DNA from: Clostridium sp.
GTDB lineage: Bacteria; Bacillota_A; Clostridia; Lachnospirales; Lachnospiraceae
Reading direction: 5' to 3'
Assembly: GCA_023666975.1 (NCBI GenBank)
Contig: JAMPAW010000047.1
Coordinates: 1 to 22,464 of the forward strand
DNA: 22,464 nucleotides
The translations under genes were made by a program, and so were the position numbers. Within the stretch, counting starts at the first letter, position 1. Every line of letters begins with the position of its first letter. Shown here piece by piece: positions 1 to 6,933 of this stretch. The notes below the pieces were generated by a model, which was given only the letters and a program-made list of their open reading frames with translations, was not told the DNA's origin and made no database searches.

Positions 1-115
1 CACTGTCCATGCTCTCCCACCATTCCCGGATAAAATCCGTCTTATCGACATAAAAGCAGTTATTCTGCACCATATATTGAAAATCCTGTATTCCGATTCC
101 AACGGTTCTTCCCAT
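1..115 (-). CDS. AAA-ATPase-like / PD-(D/E)XK family protein, N-terminal fragment
   Basis: Only the first 38 codons are in the window; the gene runs off the left edge. The peptide begins MGRTVGIGIQDFQYMV and continues with a segment containing FYVDKTDFIREWW. I recognise this as the start of the large AAA-ATPase-like family of gut Firmicutes and Bacteroidetes, in which such a start precedes a P-loop (TRPRRFGKT type) and a C-terminal PD-(D/E)XK nuclease-like domain. Neither of those later domains can be seen here. The start is supported by an AAGGAGG ribosome site 5 bases upstream of the ATG. It lies about 100 bp downstream of the FHA gene in the same direction, and I see no terminator between them. 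Members are usually multicopy and poorly understood, so the role is left open. Confidence 0.7.
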   Translation of the reverse strand, partial: MGRTVGIGIQDFQYMVQNNCFYVDKTDFIREWWESMDS

Positions 116-213
116 GACACCCTCCTTACCGAAATTCCGGCAGGCAAAAATCCGCCATACCACATGATAGGATACCTGCCAACACAATTCCTGCTGAAAT
201 TACAATTGATTAA

Positions 214-732
214 TCATTTCCACGAAAAATTTTTATCACAAAATGCCACAAACCGCAACCCGCATTGTCCAATCTGGATGTCCCCGCCATTATCAAGCAG
301 AACCGGGTTTTCCACAATCCTTCCATTGTACAAAACATCTTTTTTATCCTCAGCTGCCATCAGATAATATTGATTTTTCTTCTTTTCATAGGTAATGCAG
401 GCATGTGCCTTTCTTGAAACGGTAAGTTCTTTGGAGAGTACCACTTCCATATTCGCACCTCTCCCGATATCATTGGGCCCTTCAACAAGAAAAAAGCCCT
501 CCCCTATCATTGCTCCCTTGACGCAAATCAGACAGCCAACTACCTTTCTTCTTCCGACAATCTCATATTTCTGCTGGTTTTCACGCTCCGGCTCCTCCGT
601 GTCCACGTCGTTTTCCATGTCCATAAGAGTTGCTGCAAGCTGTTCTTTCGTCCCCATGCCGGCACAATGGGGACATATATTAAATTTCTCTGCGTTATAC
701 TTATGTCCGTTAATACATTTTACCATTTTCAT
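214..732 (-). CDS. Zinc-ribbon plus FHA domain protein
   Basis: A soluble protein of about 172 residues with two parts. The first 25 residues carry CxxGH followed by CPHC, a small zinc-ribbon-like knuckle. The rest is an FHA (forkhead-associated) phosphothreonine-binding domain: the GR turn (IGRGAN), VSRKAH where most FHA domains have SRxH, and the NG loop (LYNGR). The SRKAH spacing differs from the FHA at the end of the LytTR protein in this cluster (SRLH). The start chosen is the ATG at 732, 10 bases from an AGGAG site; a TTG at 738 in the same frame is possible but sits only 4 bases from it. FHA domains read phosphothreonine, so the neighbouring Ser/Thr kinase is the obvious partner. That link is inferred from context. 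Confidence 0.85.
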   Translation of the reverse strand: MKMVKCINGHKYNAEKFNICPHCAGMGTKEQLAATLMDMENDVDTEEPERENQQKYEIVGRRKVVGCLICVKGAMIGEGFFLVEGPNDIGRGANMEVVLSKELTVSRKAHACITYEKKKNQYYLMAAEDKKDVLYNGRIVENPVLLDNGGDIQIGQCGLRFVAFCDKNFSWK

Positions 733-817
733 CGCCAAACAACTCCTTTCCCCGGCTCCTATGTGTTCATATTATGCCATGCTCACTAAATTCACCTCTG
801 GCTCATTAAGTGCTCAT

Positions 818-823
818 ATTATA
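818..823 (-). promoter_or_regulatory. Putative -10 box upstream of the zinc-ribbon FHA gene
   Basis: On the minus strand this reads TATAAT, inside GGTATAATATG, about 80 bases before the FHA start. The best -35 at 17 bases (CTTCCC) is poor, which would fit a promoter that needs an activator. A weaker related copy (CATAAT at 771-776) lies nearer the gene in a similar context. The 41-bp tandem repeat lies just upstream. Confidence 0.4.
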
Positions 824-847
824 CCATAAATCTTTTCCGAGGGAAGC

Positions 848-937
848 CTTTTTGCGTATATTACCCTCCAAATGACATAAACGACACTCTTTTTGCGTAT
901 ATTACCGTTCAAATGACATAAACGACACTCTTTTTGC
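848..937. repeat. 41-bp tandem direct repeat (two units plus 8 bp)
   Basis: Units at 848-888 and 889-929 differ at two positions (866/907 and 868/909). A third partial unit runs 930-937. On the minus strand each unit contains GTGTCGTTTATGTCATTTG. The repeat lies between the kinase stop codon and the -10 box of the FHA gene, where regulator sites would be expected. Within each unit GTCGTTTAT (877-885 and 918-926) matches 7 of 9 positions of the LytTR half-site consensus as I recall it, and the 41-bp spacing is close to four helical turns. The end of the array (930-945) can form a 6-bp stem with a 4-base loop, too weak to call a terminator. Confidence 0.85.
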
Positions 938-953
938 CCAAAAAGCCGCCTGC

Positions 954-2546
954 TTAATCGTTCAGATAAAAATCCACGGCTTCATTGCCATCACTTTCCA
1001 CTTGATAGGAGTCCTGCTCACTCTTTGTTTTCCCTGCCGCAGTCTTTTTGTCCGCCTGCGCAGCGGGCTTTGCCCCGTCGCTTACCGTCAGCACAATTTC
1101 CTCAATCGCACCTTCATTATACTGCGTGTCCGGTGCTACATTCTGCGCGATCACGGTATCGCGCGCAACGCTGTCGCTATATTGTCTGATTATCCGCACC
1201 TTGATCACTTTATCTATACTGGCAATTCGGGCAGCTGCCGTATCCTGATTCAGTCCGGCAACATCCGGCATCCGGCAAAGCCTCGGTATTTCCTCAGACG
1301 CCGCCTGCTGTTCTTCCTTATCAGCAGTACCAGCGATTCCGTTCCCGTCTGCTGCAGCTTTCGTTTCTTCACTGCCTGCCGCAGCTTCCGTTTCTTCACT
1401 GTCCGCTGTATCTTCCATTCCATCCGCTGTATCTTCTTCCTCCGCAGCAGGCGGATAAACACTCCAACCGGACAGGTTCAATTTCCCGTCTCCCTGCAGT
1501 CCCGTGCCAAAATATACGGCCGCTGACACGATACAGACCGCCAAAACCATTGTCATCGCCAACCGCCCCCGGTGCTTCCGCCTGCCTGTCGGCAAAATCC
1601 CTCCGGATTTGTTCAGCTTCTGCAGTTCTTCCTGAATCTGCGGCTCGATTTCCCCGCCTGCAGCCGTTGGCAGTTCCTCGTCCGTCGGCGCCGCCGTCAG
1701 CGCATCATACAACGCTCCCACATCCCGAAACCGCTCTGCCGCCCGCATGCTCATGCCCTTGGCAATCGCATCCCACTGCCATTTTGCAAGCTTTACGCCC
1801 TGCCCGGACAGCGGAAGCAAATCCTTGCCCTGCAGCCTGGCAACCGCATCTGCCGGAGCCTTACCGCAAAGTGCCGTATAAATGGTCGCACAAAGCGCAT
1901 ATACATCTGTCCATGCCCCAAGCTCTCCGTCATGAAGGTATTGCTCCGGCGGTGCATATCCCGCTTTCAACAATACCGTTGTCGTCTCCCGCTCCATTTC
2001 CTTTGCCGCCCCAAAATCAATCAGATACATATGGTTATCCATTCCAATCATCAGATTGTCCGGACTGATATCCCGGTGGATCACCCCATGCCTGTGCAGT
2101 GTCACCAGCGACTTCAATATCGGCGACAGCATTTCCATTAATTCCGCATAGTCCATACTGCCATGGCCGGAAATGTATTCCCTAAGCGTAACTCCGTCAA
2201 TATAATCCATGACAATATATGCCGTATGATTTGCTTCAAAGCAGTCCCATACCCTGACAATTCCCTGTAAATACCCGAACTCTTTTAAAATGGAAGCCTC
2301 GTTGATAAAACGTGCCTTTCCGCGCTCATATTCCGCCTTGTTCCCAACAGCCACGGATAATTCGCCGTTCTCCCTCTGCCGGACGGCAAGCCGCAGCGGA
2401 AAATACTCCTTTACGGCGACCTGCTCGCCGCTATCCTGCTCCACGGCAAGATAGGTGATTCCAAATCCGCCCTCTCCCAGCACATCCTCCACCACATAGC
2501 GGTCATATATCGTTGTCCCCGACTTTAATCCGCGTTCACTTATCAT
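954..2546 (-). CDS. Transmembrane Ser/Thr protein kinase with PASTA domain
   Basis: A eukaryotic-like kinase of 530 residues. The kinase domain (about 16-285) has a glycine loop (GEGGFG, 24-29), the ATP-anchoring lysine in VAVKEYF (K46), a likely helix-C glutamate (E83), the catalytic loop HRDISPDN (157-164, base D159), DFG (177-179) and the activation-loop end GYAPPEQY (196-203). All catalytic residues are present. One membrane helix at about 329-347 is followed by an acidic, Ala/Glu/Thr-rich linker and a single PASTA domain (about 425-491, starting MPDVAGLNQD). PASTA domains of the PknB/PrkC family bind muropeptides or lipid II; those kinases usually have three or more, so one is few. A C-terminal tail of about 40 polar residues follows. 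It starts 26 bp after the LytTR-FHA stop, with an AAGGGGG ribosome site. No PP2C phosphatase is present in the window. Confidence 0.93.
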   Translation of the reverse strand: MISERGLKSGTTIYDRYVVEDVLGEGGFGITYLAVEQDSGEQVAVKEYFPLRLAVRQRENGELSVAVGNKAEYERGKARFINEASILKEFGYLQGIVRVWDCFEANHTAYIVMDYIDGVTLREYISGHGSMDYAELMEMLSPILKSLVTLHRHGVIHRDISPDNLMIGMDNHMYLIDFGAAKEMERETTTVLLKAGYAPPEQYLHDGELGAWTDVYALCATIYTALCGKAPADAVARLQGKDLLPLSGQGVKLAKWQWDAIAKGMSMRAAERFRDVGALYDALTAAPTDEELPTAAGGEIEPQIQEELQKLNKSGGILPTGRRKHRGRLAMTMVLAVCIVSAAVYFGTGLQGDGKLNLSGWSVYPPAAEEEDTADGMEDTADSEETEAAAGSEETKAAADGNGIAGTADKEEQQAASEEIPRLCRMPDVAGLNQDTAAARIASIDKVIKVRIIRQYSDSVARDTVIAQNVAPDTQYNEGAIEEIVLTVSDGAKPAAQADKKTAAGKTKSEQDSYQVESDGNEAVDFYLND

Positions 2547-2572
2547 TTCTCCCCCTTAACACTACTTTCCCT

Positions 2573-3619
2573 TTATCCCAGACGATATACCGTGTCCAAA
2601 TCTCCAAAACTAATTTCCGTTCCCGCTTTTACGCAGTATGTCGTATCCGGCACCAGCCGCTGCCCGCCGGACAGGTAGGTGCCGTTTTTGGAAACATCCA
2701 TGACCTCATAGGTATTCTCTTTTTCGTGAAAAATAACCACACAATGCAGACGGCTGACCTTCGGCTGCCGCACAATGATATCGGCAACTGTTCCGTCTCT
2801 GCCAATAAATATTTTCTGCTCTGGCCGGAAATACAGGACAGCCCCGCTGCTGGTTCCCTTTACGCAGGTCAGCACCCCCTGCTTTTCCGTCGCCCTGCCC
2901 TCCGGCTCTTCGTTAGGCAGTATATAAGACTCGGTACGGAATGCCCGGTAAAACTCTTCCTTATATTTTCTTCCTATGGAAATGCTTATCTGGTCAAGCC
3001 AGACTTTCCTGCTGTCATAATTCGTCACAAACCGTTTTGCCACCATATAGCTTTGCTGGCAGCGGACAAAATCATCTTTCTTTAACAGTTTTTCCAGCTC
3101 ATACAGCTTCTCATAATATTCATAATCTCCCTGCAGGGTATGCAGTATCACCCGGCGGTTACGGCTTTCTATGTATACAATCTGCTCAATCGGAATCAAA
3201 ATGCGCTTTCCTTCTACCTCCACCACAAGACTATGCGGAACAAAATTCGCACGCTGCCACTGTCTGGTCAGCTCTGTCTTCAAATCCTGCTGCTTCATTC
3301 GTTTCACCTGATAAGCAAATAAATGGTACCGGATGCCGGTAATCCCCTTCTCTTCCAAACCCTCCAGAAGGATTACCGAAGCCTGCGGCCGCATACGGCT
3401 TAAATAGGTAATCGGCCGCATTCCATATGCCCGCAAAAGCTGTTCATCCAGACAGAACATGTGGTAATCCGGATATGCTCCCTGTTGCCTGTCCAGCAAA
3501 TCCGCAACCGCTATCCTTTTAATCTGCCATTCATCCTGCCCGCATAACATGCCGCCCAGCAAGTCCTCCGCATAACTTGCAAAATCCTCACGCTCTGTAC
3601 ATATCCCAATCTTAAACAT
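2573..3619 (-). CDS. LytTR DNA-binding regulator with C-terminal FHA domain
   Basis: 348 residues in three parts. Residues 1-120 resemble a worn response-regulator receiver: the phospho-acceptor Asp is plausibly D58 (FCLDEQ) and the conserved Lys K106, but the acidic pair is reduced to TERED and the Thr/Ser after strand 4 is missing (VILLEG). Residues about 131-228 are a LytTR DNA-binding domain (IEQIVYIES, VRCQQSYMVA). Residues about 250-348 are an FHA domain with IGRDGT, VSRLH and KNGTYL. LytTR proteins normally answer to histidine kinases; the added FHA next to a Ser/Thr kinase suggests control by phosphothreonine. The gene follows the BspA-like gene by 58 bp and precedes the kinase by 26 bp, so co-transcription is likely. 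Its ribosome site is GAGGAAGAG immediately before the ATG. Confidence 0.88.
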   Translation of the reverse strand: MFKIGICTEREDFASYAEDLLGGMLCGQDEWQIKRIAVADLLDRQQGAYPDYHMFCLDEQLLRAYGMRPITYLSRMRPQASVILLEGLEEKGITGIRYHLFAYQVKRMKQQDLKTELTRQWQRANFVPHSLVVEVEGKRILIPIEQIVYIESRNRRVILHTLQGDYEYYEKLYELEKLLKKDDFVRCQQSYMVAKRFVTNYDSRKVWLDQISISIGRKYKEEFYRAFRTESYILPNEEPEGRATEKQGVLTCVKGTSSGAVLYFRPEQKIFIGRDGTVADIIVRQPKVSRLHCVVIFHEKENTYEVMDVSKNGTYLSGGQRLVPDTTYCVKAGTEISFGDLDTVYRLG

Positions 3620-3677
3620 CTCTTCCTCTTCCTGCCTTTACAGCCCTTTTCCCCAAGCCGCAGCCATACACGCTTCC

Positions 3678-5858
3678 TTACTTCGCCGCATTTAACAGCT
3701 TTATGTACTTTTTCTGCGCTTTCTTCGGTGCCGTAATCTTTACCCTTTTCGGCACTTGATGAAGGGACTTCTTGCCAATCTTTTTAATCTTTGCCCCTTT
3801 TAAAATCATACGGGTAAGCTTCTTATCCCCGTAAAACACTTTTTTCCCGATTGTCGTCACATTCCTGCCAACGGTAATTTTCTTAAGGCTGCTGCACCCC
3901 GAAAATGCTTCATCGCCGATTGTCTTTACATTGCTTCCGATGACAACGGTCTGCAGCTTTTTGTATTTTTTGCAGGCCCGCTTCCCTACGGCGGTCACTT
4001 TAAACGTCTGCCCTAAAATGGTAACCTTTGCCGGGACCGTCAGCTTCTTAGCGGTCTTTTTCCCACCGGTAAACGAAACCTCTGCCGCAGAAGTCACCTT
4101 GTAGGTAAGACCTTGTACGGTATACGTTTTACCCTGTTCCGGCTTTTGCTCCGGCTGCGGCTGCTCCGTAGTGGAAGGGCTTCCGGCTCCGGGCTGCGTT
4201 GGCTTCTCCACAGACGGCTTCTGCTGCTCTTCCGTGGTGCTTCCGGTTTCCGGCTGTTTCGTTCCTTCCCCTTCTGACGGTTCCTGGTTATCACCCGGAT
4301 TTTCTCCGGCATCTGGATCGGTATCCGGCGGGTAAATAAAGACCTTCACATCTTCGCACTGTTCCAGATAAATCTGCGCATTGCTGCCCGCCACGACATA
4401 ATAGAAAATATTAATCACATTCGTTACATTTTCTATCCCCAGTGTTTCTATATTCTCCATATCCTCCGGAAGCTTAACCTTTAATATCTTTTCCGTCTCC
4501 TCCCCGGCACTTACCACCTGTTCAAAGGCATTCTCACCAATGGTTTCCAGCGAAGCGGGCAAGACCACCTCTTCCACGGATGTACAACCCGCAAAAGCAC
4601 CGTCTGCAATGCCTGCCACCTTATAAGTGATGCCGTCAACGGTCACCTCATCCGGCACGGTTATGCTGTCTGACTTCGTATCATTTGATTTCACATAGGT
4701 TGCTTTCGGTGTCTTCCCGTCATAGGGAAGCACTGTCAACTCACATTTCAACTCCCCGATTGTCACCGCCGTGCCTGCTGCTAACGGTTCGGTGGAAGCA
4801 TTTTCCGGCATAGCCGCATTTACCACCGTATATCCTGCACCCCTCGCCCATGTATCAGCATAGGAGCCAGCCTCGGCATATACCACCATGCCGGTTGGAC
4901 AGGAAAGAAAAGCCCTCGGTGCAATATCCGTTATGCCAGAGGGGAGATCGACACTGGTTAAGGCACTGCAGCCATTAAAAGTATCTTCCTCAATGCGGCT
5001 TACCTTATCTGGTATCCGAATACTTGCCAGACTGCTGCAGCCCATAAATGTTTCTTCGCCAATGCTGGTTACACTGTCTGGTATGGTAATGCTGGTCAGA
5101 CTGCCGCAGTCACGGAAAACATATCTGTCAATTTCGGTTACACTGTCCGGTATGGTAACATCGGTCAGACTGCTGCAGCCACGGAAAATGCTGTCACGAA
5201 TGTCCGTTATGCCATCCGGTATCTGAACGCTGGTCAGACCGCTGCAGCCATAAAAAGCACCGTCCCCAATAAAAGTTACGTTATCTGGTATGGTAATGCC
5301 GGTCAAACCACTGCAGCCATAAAAAGCCTCACCGTCAATGCGGGTGACACCGTCAGGAATATCCACTGCACCAGAGGCTTTGCTCCCATCCATCAATGTA
5401 CCATTGACAACCACCAGCACATTGTTTTCCTGCTGAGCCGCAAGCCACGGTGTCTCGCCAAAAACACGGCTGCCAAAGACGACTATGTACTCCGGTATCT
5501 GAACATCTTTCAGGCTGCTGCAGCCATAAAAAGCATAACTGTCAACGAAACTGACACTGCTTGGTATCACAATACTGGTCAGGCTGGTACAGTCACGAAA
5601 AGCATCCCATGTTATACCGCTTACTCTTATGCCTTCCAGCTCTGCCGGAATCACAACATCGCCGCCGCTGCCTGTATATTTGTGAATAAGAATGGAGCTG
5701 TCACCCCATACTGTACACTTGTAATCCCCATAGGTTCTTTCTTCACCAGTGTCCTGCGCCCGCACATTTGTCCATGGCTGCCCGCTGTTTATCACCCCCG
5801 CTGCACACACTGCGATCATTACCACTGCAATTTTCCACCGCTTCATTGATTTTTGCAT
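3678..5858 (-). CDS. Exported BspA-type leucine-rich repeat surface protein
   Basis: 726 residues from the chosen ATG. An upstream in-frame start (5915) gives 19 more residues, but AAGGAGG sits 6 bases before the ATG at 5858. The N-terminus MQKSMKRWKIAVV leads into a hydrophobic signal segment. It is followed by about 12 LRR_5 repeats of 23 residues (pattern IDGEAFYGCSGLTGITIPD), a second short LRR module, a Pro/Glu/Thr-rich stalk (PDTDPDAGENPGD region) and a lysine-rich C-terminal LRR module ending KKYIKLLNAAK. No LPXTG sorting signal is seen, so any anchoring is unknown. BspA-type proteins bind host or bacterial surfaces, but the ligand cannot be read from the sequence. It probably has its own promoter (5955-5960). 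Confidence 0.9.
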   Translation of the reverse strand: MQKSMKRWKIAVVMIAVCAAGVINSGQPWTNVRAQDTGEERTYGDYKCTVWGDSSILIHKYTGSGGDVVIPAELEGIRVSGITWDAFRDCTSLTSIVIPSSVSFVDSYAFYGCSSLKDVQIPEYIVVFGSRVFGETPWLAAQQENNVLVVVNGTLMDGSKASGAVDIPDGVTRIDGEAFYGCSGLTGITIPDNVTFIGDGAFYGCSGLTSVQIPDGITDIRDSIFRGCSSLTDVTIPDSVTEIDRYVFRDCGSLTSITIPDSVTSIGEETFMGCSSLASIRIPDKVSRIEEDTFNGCSALTSVDLPSGITDIAPRAFLSCPTGMVVYAEAGSYADTWARGAGYTVVNAAMPENASTEPLAAGTAVTIGELKCELTVLPYDGKTPKATYVKSNDTKSDSITVPDEVTVDGITYKVAGIADGAFAGCTSVEEVVLPASLETIGENAFEQVVSAGEETEKILKVKLPEDMENIETLGIENVTNVINIFYYVVAGSNAQIYLEQCEDVKVFIYPPDTDPDAGENPGDNQEPSEGEGTKQPETGSTTEEQQKPSVEKPTQPGAGSPSTTEQPQPEQKPEQGKTYTVQGLTYKVTSAAEVSFTGGKKTAKKLTVPAKVTILGQTFKVTAVGKRACKKYKKLQTVVIGSNVKTIGDEAFSGCSSLKKITVGRNVTTIGKKVFYGDKKLTRMILKGAKIKKIGKKSLHQVPKRVKITAPKKAQKKYIKLLNAAK
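4966..5380. repeat. 69-bp coding tandem repeats (23-residue LRR units)
   Basis: The motif CTGCAGCC or a close variant recurs at 4966, 5035, 5104, 5173, 5242 and 5311, exactly every 69 bp, inside the BspA-like gene. Each unit encodes one 23-residue leucine-rich repeat. Neighbouring units are similar enough at DNA level to allow slippage or unequal recombination. The repetition also opens a long unreal reading frame on the plus strand. Confidence 0.9.
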
Positions 5859-5954
5859 TTTTCTCCTCCTTCGTACCATTTCCTGCGCATGAAATCCAGA
5901 TGATTCGGTTTTCACCGAATATGCAGATACGGATACCGCCTGCTATATGCCTTT

Positions 5955-5963
5955 ATTATAGCA
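5955..5963 (-). promoter_or_regulatory. Extended -10 promoter before the BspA-like gene
   Basis: The minus strand reads TGCTATAAT, a full extended -10 element (TG, one base, TATAAT), about 95 bases before the ATG at 5858. No good -35 lies at 16-18 bases, which is usual for extended -10 promoters. It implies that the leucine-rich protein and the signalling genes after it can be transcribed separately from the transglutaminase gene. Confidence 0.55.
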
Positions 5964-6021
5964 AATAAATAACCAATTTTGCGAAAAAAATTGCACGAAG
6001 CCTTTTTGCCCTCACAAAATA

Positions 6022-6906
6022 TCATTTCCATGACACCTTTCCGTTCTTCACCTTGATGGTACATCTTCTCTTAACGGAAGTCCTGCAGGGTGTCTTACTT
6101 TTCATATAAGAAGCTATCCGGTTATTCACCTCCATATCCGGATCGCAGACATACCATTTTCCATTATCCTTTATCTCCACCCAGCCATGCGGCGTCATGC
6201 CCCCATGGCTGCTGGACACATCGCCAACCACTACCCTTGCCTCATAGCCAAGCACCCTTGCAATATAAACAAAACTTGCCGCATATGCATGGCAGTTGCC
6301 GGATTTGGAAGACAGCATCTGGTGCGCAAAGGATTTCATATCCTTCGCCTTCGGATACAGGTTGCCATAACTCCTCTTATATTTGTAATGGCGTGCCAGA
6401 TAGTAATAGCATTTGCTCAGCTTCTTGCTTTGCGAATCCGAACTCTTCGTGTGCGCACGCACAAATTTGACCGCCAGCTTGACCGTTTTGTCCGTCACTT
6501 TCACGCCGGTCGAATCCACATAATAGTATCCGGCCTTCTTGCTTCCCACAATCTTATTCTTTTCCAGTTCTCCCTTATTGGAATAATAATTTTGGGAACT
6601 TCCGCCGTAGGAAATCTGAATGAATTTTGAACCGGTGTAAGGCGTGCCGGTTCCGCTGCTGTCAAAATAATACACCTTACTGTTTTTGGCACACGGCCTG
6701 ACCACTTTATAGGTATCCCCGTTTTTCTCAACGGCGACATAGGCATTTTGCAGCGCCTCTTCATTCCGTGTCCCGGTCAGTCTGCCGTCACTCTCTGTCA
6801 ACTGGTAAACATCTGCCGCCGCTGCCTTCCCTTCAAAAGCCATACACAGGCAAAATGCCAGCATGCAGCCCAGCCATATCTTTCTTATCCATGCTGTGTG
6901 TTTCAT
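6022..6906 (-). CDS. Exported transglutaminase-like cysteine protein
   Basis: 294 residues. A signal peptide covers about 1-31 (cleavage after AAAA). The transglutaminase-core fold has a full Cys-His-Asp set: C205 in SGNCHAYA, H240 in PHGWVEI and D255 in CDPDME. Bacterial members act as cysteine peptidases, amidases or crosslinkers in the envelope; which one cannot be told here. Residues about 60-135 hold two aromatic/glycine stretches (KVYYFDSSGTG, GYYYVDSTG) resembling cell-wall-binding repeats. The ribosome site GAGGAGG precedes the ATG by about 9 bases. The gene starts 27 bp after the BIG2 gene, so the two are likely co-transcribed. Its ribosome site and first nine codons are duplicated at the start of the CAP gene. 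Confidence 0.9.
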   Translation of the reverse strand: MKHTAWIRKIWLGCMLAFCLCMAFEGKAAAADVYQLTESDGRLTGTRNEEALQNAYVAVEKNGDTYKVVRPCAKNSKVYYFDSSGTGTPYTGSKFIQISYGGSSQNYYSNKGELEKNKIVGSKKAGYYYVDSTGVKVTDKTVKLAVKFVRAHTKSSDSQSKKLSKCYYYLARHYKYKRSYGNLYPKAKDMKSFAHQMLSSKSGNCHAYAASFVYIARVLGYEARVVVGDVSSSHGGMTPHGWVEIKDNGKWYVCDPDMEVNNRIASYMKSKTPCRTSVKRRCTIKVKNGKVSWK

Positions 6907-6924
6907 GTTCGTTATCCTCCTCTT
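6880..6924. repeat. 45-bp repeat, copy 1 (ribosome site plus first nine codons)
   Basis: Matches 10481-10525 over 45 bp with one mismatch (6907 versus 10508) and ends abruptly on both sides. On the minus strand it covers AAGAGGAGGATAACGAA, the ATG and codons for MKHTAWIRK of the transglutaminase-like gene. Confidence 0.9.
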
Positions 6925-6933
6925 TTTTCACTC

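Noticed and set aside
930..945. Terminator after the kinase gene
   Set aside because: The stem is six A/T-rich base pairs with a 4-base loop and no T-run on the minus strand beyond it.
1550..2141. Two long plus-strand open frames opposite the kinase gene
   Set aside because: They lie wholly inside the intact kinase coding sequence, have no ribosome site, and their peptides are Pro/Ser/Arg-rich shadows.
4888..5226. Open frame of 112 codons on the plus strand
   Set aside because: It mirrors the LRR repeats of the minus-strand BspA-like gene, its peptide is a low-complexity echo, and there is no ribosome site.
4966..5380. Regular 69-bp repeats that could suggest a CRISPR or other array
   Set aside because: They are the DNA of 23-residue leucine-rich repeats inside an intact reading frame; there are no spacers of unrelated sequence.
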